Shown here in pieces: positions 22,929 through 28,563 of a stretch of DNA of 28,563 bases. The notes beneath the pieces are model-generated. The model was not told the DNA's origin and did no database searches. It was given only the letters and a program-made list of their open reading frames with translations. How positions within the stretch are numbered: the stretch's first letter is position 1; each line of letters starts with the position of its first letter. The stretch is from a bacterium (lineage in GTDB: Bacteria; Bacteroidota; Ignavibacteria; Kapaibacteriales; UBA961), in NCBI GenBank assembly GCA_022844575.1, contig JALHLL010000012.1, positions 1 to 28,563 on the forward strand. Direction: 5' to 3'. Position numbers and translations under genes: made by a program.

Positions 22929-24074
22929 TTATCCGGCATTCCCTACAATTTCTTTAGCCGTACCATGTTCCGTCCATCCGAACCCTTTTGCTTTTACGGC
23001 ATTTATTCCGCGTTGCGGGGTTGATAAACCGCATGACATCATATCATGGTCGGTCATTATTTCCACCAATTCTGTAAATGTAACACGCGGCTCCCACCCT
23101 AAAACCCTACGCGCTTTACTTATATCCGCCTGTAAAAAATCCACCTCAGTGGGTCGGAAATAACGTGGGTCAATTTCTACGACAACCGTGCCTATCGGCA
23201 AAGAGTATTTTTCATCAAGACTTTTTACAATCGCCTTTTCTTCAGTTCCTTCTCCTACCCATTCAATTTCCACACCGGCATATGAAAATGATTTTTCGAC
23301 AAATTCACGTACTGTGTGGCTTTCGCCCGTGCCGACGGTAAAGTCATCGGGAGTATCATGTTCAAGAATCAATTGCATCATTTCCACATATTCCGGTGCA
23401 AAACCCCAATCTCTTTTGGAATCGAGATTTCCCAAATAGAGTGTTTTTTGTTTTCCCGATAAGATATGTGCAATGCCGCGGGTGATTTTTCTCGTTACAA
23501 AAATTTCCCCACGTCGCGGGCTTTCATGGTTAAACAGAATACCATTACTTGCAAACAGATTATACCCTTCGCGATAATTAACCACTAACCAATACGCATA
23601 TAGTTTTGCTGCCGCATAAGGGCTTTGCGGCTGAAAGGGGGTAAGCTCCGACTGTGGTGGCATTGCCGAACCGAATAGTTCGGAGGTGGATGCCTGATAG
23701 AACTTGGTTTTTATACCGCTTCTTCGGATTGCTTCGAGAATACGTGTTGTGCCAAGTCCTGTTACATTACCCGTATATTCCGGCATATCGAATGAGACGC
23801 GAACATGGCTTTGAGCTCCAAGGTGATACACTTCATCAGGTATCGTATTATACATGATTTCGGTCATAATACCCGGATCGCTCAAATCGCCATAATGCAA
23901 ACGTAAACGTGCGCCATTCTCATGAGGGTCAAGATAAATATGGTCTATTCTATGGGTATTGAAGGTGCTGGCACGACGTATAATGCCATGTACCTCATAT
24001 CCCTTTGCCAATAGAAATTCCGCTAAGTATGAGCCGTCCTGTCCCGTAATGCCTGTAATAAGTGCTTTTTTCAT
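22929..24074 (-). CDS. gmd: GDP-mannose 4,6-dehydratase
   Basis: 381 residues. The NADP-binding motif TGITGQDGSYLAEFL (7-21) and IIRRASTFNTHRI (31-43) are those of GMD. The catalytic Ser/Thr-Glu is in ASTSELFG (128-135) and the Tyr153-Lys157 pair in SPYAAAKLYAYWL. Later landmarks are FNHESPRRGEIFVTRKI, RDWGFAPEYVEMMQ and the RPTEVDFLQADISKARRVLG end. The enzyme turns GDP-mannose into GDP-4-keto-6-deoxy-mannose, the precursor of GDP-fucose, GDP-rhamnose and GDP-perosamine. The next enzyme (fucose synthase or reductase) is not beside it. It lies 54 bases after the sugar dehydrogenase gene on the same strand, and both feed surface polysaccharide. Confidence 0.97.
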   Translation of the reverse strand: MKKALITGITGQDGSYLAEFLLAKGYEVHGIIRRASTFNTHRIDHIYLDPHENGARLRLHYGDLSDPGIMTEIMYNTIPDEVYHLGAQSHVRVSFDMPEYTGNVTGLGTTRILEAIRRSGIKTKFYQASTSELFGSAMPPQSELTPFQPQSPYAAAKLYAYWLVVNYREGYNLFASNGILFNHESPRRGEIFVTRKITRGIAHILSGKQKTLYLGNLDSKRDWGFAPEYVEMMQLILEHDTPDDFTVGTGESHTVREFVEKSFSYAGVEIEWVGEGTEEKAIVKSLDEKYSLPIGTVVVEIDPRYFRPTEVDFLQADISKARRVLGWEPRVTFTELVEIMTDHDMMSCGLSTPQRGINAVKAKGFGWTEHGTAKEIVGNAG

Positions 24075-24128
24075 TGATTGTATTTCGGGTGTTTAATTGA
24101 TGTATCGAAAAAGGGAAAATACCCGATT

Positions 24129-25526
24129 TTATCGCTTACCCTCGCCGAGTAAACGTACTTTTTTCTTTGCTCCCTTTACATTTTTACAAGCATTGCGCGT
24201 ATCAATAACAACATTGCTGTGTTTTACAATCATGTCATAGTCGAAAGAAGAATGATCGGTTGTGATAACAACAACATCATACTTTTCCAATACTTGTGGT
24301 GTTAGTCTCTTCTCGGATTTAACGATTCTTCCGTGAATATCCGTTTCGGGAATATATGGATCATAATAGCTTACATTCTTGATGCCGTCTTCGAAGAGTA
24401 GTTCAGCTACTTTTAAGGCAGGTGAGTGGCGCAAATCGTCCACATCGCGTTTGAACGCCATTCCGAGCAATAAGATTTTTGCTTTCTCCAATGTGACGGG
24501 TTGTCTTGCCACTTCGCGCTCTATCATTGAACGTACATAAAATGGCATGGACTCATTTACTTCGGCGGCAAGTGTGATAAAATTGGTCACGAAATCAAAT
24601 TCACGTGCCATCCATGAAAGGTAATACGGGTCAATGAGAATGCAGTGCCCGCCAATGCCGGGACCCGGAAAAAATGGCATAAAGCCGAATGGTTTGGTGG
24701 AAGCCGCTTCCACAACTTCCCAAATATTAACACCTATTCTATCACAGAGCTGGGCAAGCTCATTAACCAAAGCAATATTAACGCTACGGAAAATATTCTC
24801 GAGTAATTTTTCCATTTCTGCAACTTCCGGCGTAGTAACAGGAATTACTTTCTCGATAATGATTTCATTAATGGCGACAGAGAGAGTTGTACAATCCTTA
24901 CTTACCCCACCAACTACAATCGGTGTATTTCCTGTATGCCATACCTTATTACCCGGGTCAATACGTTCCGGTGAGAATGAAAGGAAATAGTCTTTTCCGG
25001 CTTTTAATCCGTTTTTCTCTAACAATGGTTGTACATACTTTGTTGTTGTACCCGGAAATGTTGTGCTTTTAAGAATAACAATATGTCCTGCCCTTAATGA
25101 TTTTGCCACTTCCTCCGTTGCATGTACAATATGGGAGATATCCGGTTCCTTATTCGGTGTAAAAGGCGTAGGTACACAAATAAAAATAACATCACATTGC
25201 TCACACACGGAAAAATCGTTTGTAGCTGTTAAGGTTTTTTCGGCAACACATTGTGCTACGTTTTCCGAGCGGATATCCTGAATGTAGTTTTCGCCATTGC
25301 GTAATGCCGTTATTTTTCGGTCGTCAATATCAATACCTATTGTCTGAATGCCTTTCATGGCAAATTCGACAGCGAGAGGTAATCCTACATATCCTAAGCC
25401 GACTACTCCTATAGTAATATTACGCGCCTGAATTCTGGTGAGCAATTCCGGCACATCGGATACATATTGCATGGATTGGGATTGATTCTTGATTGTTTTC
25501 GTAGAGGTGGATTTTGTCTTAGCCAT
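24129..25526 (-). CDS. Nucleotide-sugar 6-dehydrogenase (UDP-GlcNAc / UDP-ManNAc type, WbpA/WecC-like)
   Basis: 465 residues from the ATG at 25526. A TTG at 25574 would add 16 unlikely residues. The N-terminus is a basic Ser/Thr/Lys-rich stretch before the NAD-binding GVVGLGYVGLPLA (40-52). Family features are FICVPTPF, KSTTFPGTTTK, SFSPERIDPGN, the EMEKLLEN helix and the active-site Cys295 in PGPGIGGHCILIDPYYL. Most relatives have HCIPIDP, so Leu replaces Pro here. The PFGFMPFFPGPG form fits dehydrogenases of N-acetylated UDP-sugars better than UDP-glucose dehydrogenase, but specificity is inference. It makes a uronic acid nucleotide for surface glycans. It is the first gene of the minus-strand set leading into gmd and chrA. 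Confidence 0.93.
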   Translation of the reverse strand: MAKTKSTSTKTIKNQSQSMQYVSDVPELLTRIQARNITIGVVGLGYVGLPLAVEFAMKGIQTIGIDIDDRKITALRNGENYIQDIRSENVAQCVAEKTLTATNDFSVCEQCDVIFICVPTPFTPNKEPDISHIVHATEEVAKSLRAGHIVILKSTTFPGTTTKYVQPLLEKNGLKAGKDYFLSFSPERIDPGNKVWHTGNTPIVVGGVSKDCTTLSVAINEIIIEKVIPVTTPEVAEMEKLLENIFRSVNIALVNELAQLCDRIGVNIWEVVEAASTKPFGFMPFFPGPGIGGHCILIDPYYLSWMAREFDFVTNFITLAAEVNESMPFYVRSMIEREVARQPVTLEKAKILLLGMAFKRDVDDLRHSPALKVAELLFEDGIKNVSYYDPYIPETDIHGRIVKSEKRLTPQVLEKYDVVVITTDHSSFDYDMIVKHSNVVIDTRNACKNVKGAKKKVRLLGEGKR

Positions 25527-25975
25527 TATGCTTAGGTGTATTGATTTGAGTAAAGTTTGTTCGGTTAATAACAACCATCATGCCACATAGTTGCTCATGA
25601 CGTACATCGTATCAAAATTAGGTAAGTTCATTTGATTCTGTTGCAATAACCACTCCATAATTCCGAAAACAAAACATATCCTAAGAGTATGTAAGCAATG
25701 AATAGCGTAAAGTAGGTTATAGATAATAGACTTGCGGAACTTTGTTATGACTTGGCAATTCGATACTAAAAGTTTTGCTGAATGAAATGGAGGATTATTA
25801 ATGAAAGATGTATATTGAGTGTTGAAAAATGTTTACAAATGATTAGGTATGGACGCGAATAGAGGAAACTTATACACACTTGTACTTTATCGTAAGTTCG
25901 ATGCGTCTATAGAATAACCGAAGCATTGTGTATGGAGAAATGGATGAATACCAATAAACTCTTGTTGAAGATGAT
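25527..25975. other. Divergent intergenic region, sugar dehydrogenase / histidine kinase
   Basis: 449 bases without a supported gene. It holds a candidate minus-strand -7 box (25613-25620). It also has a well-placed GGAGG before an ATG at about 25800, but that frame stops after five codons (MKDVY). Finally, a 15-codon frame (25932-25979) has a stop codon overlapping the kinase ATG. No tRNA or riboswitch fold was recognised. Confidence 0.55.
25613..25620 (-). promoter_or_regulatory. Candidate -7 box for the sugar dehydrogenase operon
   Basis: Reads TAATTTTG on the minus strand, 86 bases upstream of the ATG at 25526. A TTG on the same strand (25646-25644) could act as -33, but the 23-base spacing is a little long. 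Confidence 0.35.
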
Positions 25976-28081
25976 ATGAATGAGAAATTATACTACAGTG
26001 ATGGAACACCTATTATTATCAATTCTTTCTTAACACAGGAAGAGCTTGATACATTAAACGAGGATTTATTTGTTGCAAATAACCACAATGCAGTCGGTAA
26101 CTATGATGAAGCTTTATCTATGGCGACGGAGATTCTGGAAAAGTTATGTGTACATGATAATGAATATGAACAGAATCTCGACAGTAGTGATGGTATCAAT
26201 AAAGCACCGATTAACAATATAATAGATGTACTCGCTTTTAACTATCATGTCTTGGGTACGCATGCACGTTATCTCGGTCAATTCGATAAAACGGAAGAGT
26301 ACTTTACTAAAGGACTGAATCTGAGTGAAATGACCGGAAATATTATCAGTCAGGCAAGGGCGTATGGAAATTTCGGTTTATTGAGGGCAGATCAATATAA
26401 AATGGCGGAAGAGTTAGAATATTATGAAAAGGCACTTGAATTGGATACCGAAGTGAATAATAAACGCGGTATTGCAATGTGGCTTAATAATATTGGACTT
26501 TTACACGGAAAACTCGGCGAATACTCGAAAGCACTCGACTTATTTATGACAGCACTGAATTATGATATAGAGATTGGAGATGAAAGAGGCAAGTCATCGC
26601 GTTTGATGAATATTGCCATTGTACATATGTACAACGAAAACCTTGACCAATCGTTAGAATACTTGCTCGAATCGCTGCAAATAGAAGAACGCTTAAACAA
26701 TCTGCGTCCAATAGCAAAAATCTATAATAATATTGCTACGGTAAAAGGTTTGCAAAATAAACATAATGAGGCAATCGAATTTTTACTCAAATCGTTGGCT
26801 ATTGATGAAAAATTGAATTATAAGCAGGGAACTTCTATCGTGATGGGCAATATAGGCGATATGTATATTTTTTTACAGGATTATGAGACCGCTTTGGAAT
26901 ACTTGTTAAAATCGCTTGCAATAGAAACGGAATTACAAAATAAACGCGGTATAGGGCTGCGTATGGCGAGCATAGGTGTTTGTTATGCAAAACGTTTGGC
27001 TTATGATGATGATGAAATTCTTGCCGAAGAGTATTTGTTGAAGGGCTTGGCCATTAGCGAGGAGGTAGGAAATAAACAACATCTTATAACATGCTACGAA
27101 CAACTTGCACTCTTATATGAATCGCAAAACCGCTTAGCGGAAAGTATTAAACACTATAAGCTGCATTTTGAAATAGAAAAAGAGGTGCGTAGTACGGAAG
27201 TAAAGAAAAAAACTGCGCAAATAGAATTTATTCTTAAAAATGCAGAGAAAGAAAAGGAACTTGCTGTAGAAAGAGCGCGTGCCGAAGAAAAAGAATTTAT
27301 GATTGATGAGTTGACACGTGCCAATATGTCTCTATCGCAAACCATTGAAAGGGTGGAATTATTAAATGAGCAATTACAATTAGCCAATAATGCCAAAAAC
27401 AATGTTATAGGTGTTGTTGCTCACGATTTAAAAAATCCGCTTGCTTCCATTGTTCTTAATGCCGATTCATTAAGAAGATTCAGCAGTAAAATTTCAGTAC
27501 AGGAATCGGAGAGAATGCTTGAGGGAATAACCAAAACAGCACGCCGGATGAATAGTATTATTGCTAATTTGCTCGATATTCATGCTTTGGAATCGGGAAG
27601 AATGAATCTTGTTTTGGAACCCGTATATATTGCACATACTTTAAAGAATGTGCTTGATGAAAATATTGCGAGAGCGGAGACAAAATCAATAAAAATTATA
27701 AATGACTTGATGTCGGATTTACCCGCGGTACGTGCGGATTCAATAGCTGCGGAACAAGTATTGGATAATTTAATTTCCAATGCAATAAAATATTCTCCTT
27801 TAGGCACAACGGTTTTGATATATTCTGTTGTAAAAGAGAATATGGTGCAGATTTATGTAAAAGATGAAGGACCCGGAATAAATGATGAAGAAAAAAATAA
27901 ACTTTTCGGAAAATTCCAAAAACTTTCCGCTCAACCTACCGGAGGAGAAACTTCTACAGGATTAGGACTTTCCGTTGCAAAAATGCTTACGGAAGAAATG
28001 AAAGGTAGTTTGTGGTGTGATAATTCGGCAAGTGTAGGTACAGCTTTTGTATTTGAATTACAAATAGCTGCAATCAACTAA
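25976..28081 (+). CDS. Soluble TPR-domain sensor histidine kinase
   Basis: 701 residues with no signal peptide and no transmembrane helix, so it is cytoplasmic. A 90-residue N-terminal segment is followed by about eight tetratricopeptide repeats (90-400), several nearly alike (ALEYLLKSLAIETELQNKRG type). Then come a charged coiled coil (about 400-475, rich in Glu/Lys/Arg) and a HisKA domain with phospho-acceptor His483 in VVAHDLKNPLASIV. The ATPase domain has an N-box (NLISNAIKYS, Asn602), G1 box VKDEGPGI (629-636) and G2 box TGLGLSVAK. The TPRs take the place of a sensor and probably read a protein partner. No response regulator or receiver domain is next to it. A 15-codon frame upstream ends on its ATG. 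Confidence 0.92.
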   Translation: MNEKLYYSDGTPIIINSFLTQEELDTLNEDLFVANNHNAVGNYDEALSMATEILEKLCVHDNEYEQNLDSSDGINKAPINNIIDVLAFNYHVLGTHARYLGQFDKTEEYFTKGLNLSEMTGNIISQARAYGNFGLLRADQYKMAEELEYYEKALELDTEVNNKRGIAMWLNNIGLLHGKLGEYSKALDLFMTALNYDIEIGDERGKSSRLMNIAIVHMYNENLDQSLEYLLESLQIEERLNNLRPIAKIYNNIATVKGLQNKHNEAIEFLLKSLAIDEKLNYKQGTSIVMGNIGDMYIFLQDYETALEYLLKSLAIETELQNKRGIGLRMASIGVCYAKRLAYDDDEILAEEYLLKGLAISEEVGNKQHLITCYEQLALLYESQNRLAESIKHYKLHFEIEKEVRSTEVKKKTAQIEFILKNAEKEKELAVERARAEEKEFMIDELTRANMSLSQTIERVELLNEQLQLANNAKNNVIGVVAHDLKNPLASIVLNADSLRRFSSKISVQESERMLEGITKTARRMNSIIANLLDIHALESGRMNLVLEPVYIAHTLKNVLDENIARAETKSIKIINDLMSDLPAVRADSIAAEQVLDNLISNAIKYSPLGTTVLIYSVVKENMVQIYVKDEGPGINDEEKNKLFGKFQKLSAQPTGGETSTGLGLSVAKMLTEEMKGSLWCDNSASVGTAFVFELQIAAIN

Positions 28082-28094
28082 AAATATAGGAAAG

Positions 28095-28116
28095 AAAACA
28101 TCTGTTTTTTTTATTT
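28095..28116 (+). terminator. Weak candidate terminator after the histidine kinase
   Basis: AAAAC pairs with GTTTT around ATCT and is followed by an eight-base T run and more T-rich DNA. The stem has only one G-C pair, so efficiency would be low. It resembles the A-rich/T-rich hairpin at 18259-18279. Confidence 0.35.
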
Positions 28117-28563
28117 TTATTCCACAAATTGTAAGGCACATAAAGAGGCATATGTTCCGCCAAGTTTTATTAACTGCTCATGTGTTCCCGATTCTATAAT
28201 AGTGCCTTTGGAAAATACCTCAATGGAATCGCATTGACGAATAGTTGATAAACGATGTGCAATGATAATGGTTGTTCTACCTTTCATTAAATTCTCCAAT
28301 GCTTGCCGTATTAACTCTTCGCTATGGGAATCAAGAGAACTTGTCGCTTCATCAAGAATAAGAATAGGCGGGTTTTTTAAGATTGCACGAGCTATTGCTA
28401 TTCTTTGTCTTTGTCCGCCCGATAATTTTACACCACGTTCACCGACAATAGTCTCCAATCCGTCCGGAAAGTTCTTTATAAACTCAGCAGCATTGGCAAG
28501 CTCAGCAGCATTCCATATTTCGCTTTCTTGGGCATAATGGTTGCCATAGAGTATATTCTCTCT
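28117..28563 (-). CDS. ABC exporter, C-terminal ATPase part (N-terminus beyond window)
   Basis: The frame is open to the right edge: 148 residues of the C-terminal nucleotide-binding domain remain, with stop at 28117. Seen in order are RENILYG (just after the Q-loop region), the signature VKLSGGQRQRIAIARAI, Walker B ILILDEATSSLDS, and the H-loop AHRLSTIRQCD. The protein ends with GTHEQLIKLGGTYASLCAL, which is typical of fused permease-ATPase exporters of the MsbA/BmrA type. Such proteins export lipids, lipid A or drugs across the inner membrane. The membrane domain lies outside, so the substrate class cannot be judged. It converges on the histidine kinase gene with a 35-base gap. Confidence 0.93.
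   Translation of the reverse strand, partial: RENILYGNHYAQESEIWNAAELANAAEFIKNFPDGLETIVGERGVKLSGGQRQRIAIARAILKNPPILILDEATSSLDSHSEELIRQALENLMKGRTTIIIAHRLSTIRQCDSIEVFSKGTIIESGTHEQLIKLGGTYASLCALQFVE

Noticed and set aside
25800..25820. Small gene after a good GGAGG
   Set aside because: The frame is only five codons (MKDVY) before a stop. It could be a leader peptide, but nothing else supports it.
1..28563. tRNA, rRNA, CRISPR array, insertion sequence or prophage
   Set aside because: I looked through the intergenic stretches and saw no cloverleaf, regularly spaced repeats, transposase or phage genes. A tRNAscan or Infernal run could still find a cryptic RNA.

Overview
The window looks like chromosomal DNA of a Gram-negative member of the FCB group (Bacteroidota, Ignavibacteria, Chlorobi or Kapabacteria type). 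The clues are two secreted proteins with type IX secretion (T9SS) C-terminal sorting domains, an LptE outer-membrane lipoprotein, proteins typical of Bacteroidota-like genomes (DUF4919, DUF2520, a rhomboid with the short conserved C-terminal tail), AT-rich intergenic DNA, weak Shine-Dalgarno sequences, and several TAnnTTTG boxes like the -7 element of Bacteroidota promoters. The exact lineage is inference. I see no rRNA, tRNA, CRISPR array, insertion sequence or prophage.

Layout. 1-7405 is a minus-strand run: T9SS-exported IPT/metzincin/PKD metalloprotease, cysS, a DUF2520 Rossmann protein, a DUF4919 protein, and a heparinase II/III-family protein that runs off the left edge. 7637-8876 (plus) is a translationally overlapping pair: a small exosortase-like transpeptidase and a membrane protein with an extracytoplasmic domain. 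8892-10338 (minus) holds a rhomboid-fold protein that lacks its catalytic residues and an isolated nuoE. 10626-13087 (plus) is nadC, a nitrilase-superfamily amidase and an MlaF-like ABC ATPase. 13107-16779 (minus) holds an alpha/beta hydrolase, a Crp/Fnr-type regulator and a glycogen-debranching/pullulanase-type GH13 enzyme. 16966-19779 (plus) is an MBL-fold hydrolase, lptE and a processive-type family 2 glycosyltransferase, ended by a strong bidirectional terminator. 19952-25526 (minus) is a T9SS Asp-box repeat protein, a chromate-transporter-family protein, gmd and a nucleotide-sugar 6-dehydrogenase. 25976-28081 (plus) is a soluble TPR histidine kinase, and an ABC exporter ATPase domain enters from the right edge on the minus strand.

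How the genes fit together. Much of the content concerns the cell envelope: nucleotide-sugar supply (gmd, UDP-sugar dehydrogenase), polysaccharide synthesis (GT2), possible polysaccharide turnover (heparinase-like), LPS insertion (LptE), lipid trafficking (MlaF-like) and protein export to the surface (two T9SS clients and an exosortase pair). The point of greatest interest is that a genome using T9SS sorting also carries a dedicated exosortase-plus-partner operon, with no substrate visible in the window. The other genes are housekeeping (cysS, nadC, nuoE) or signalling.
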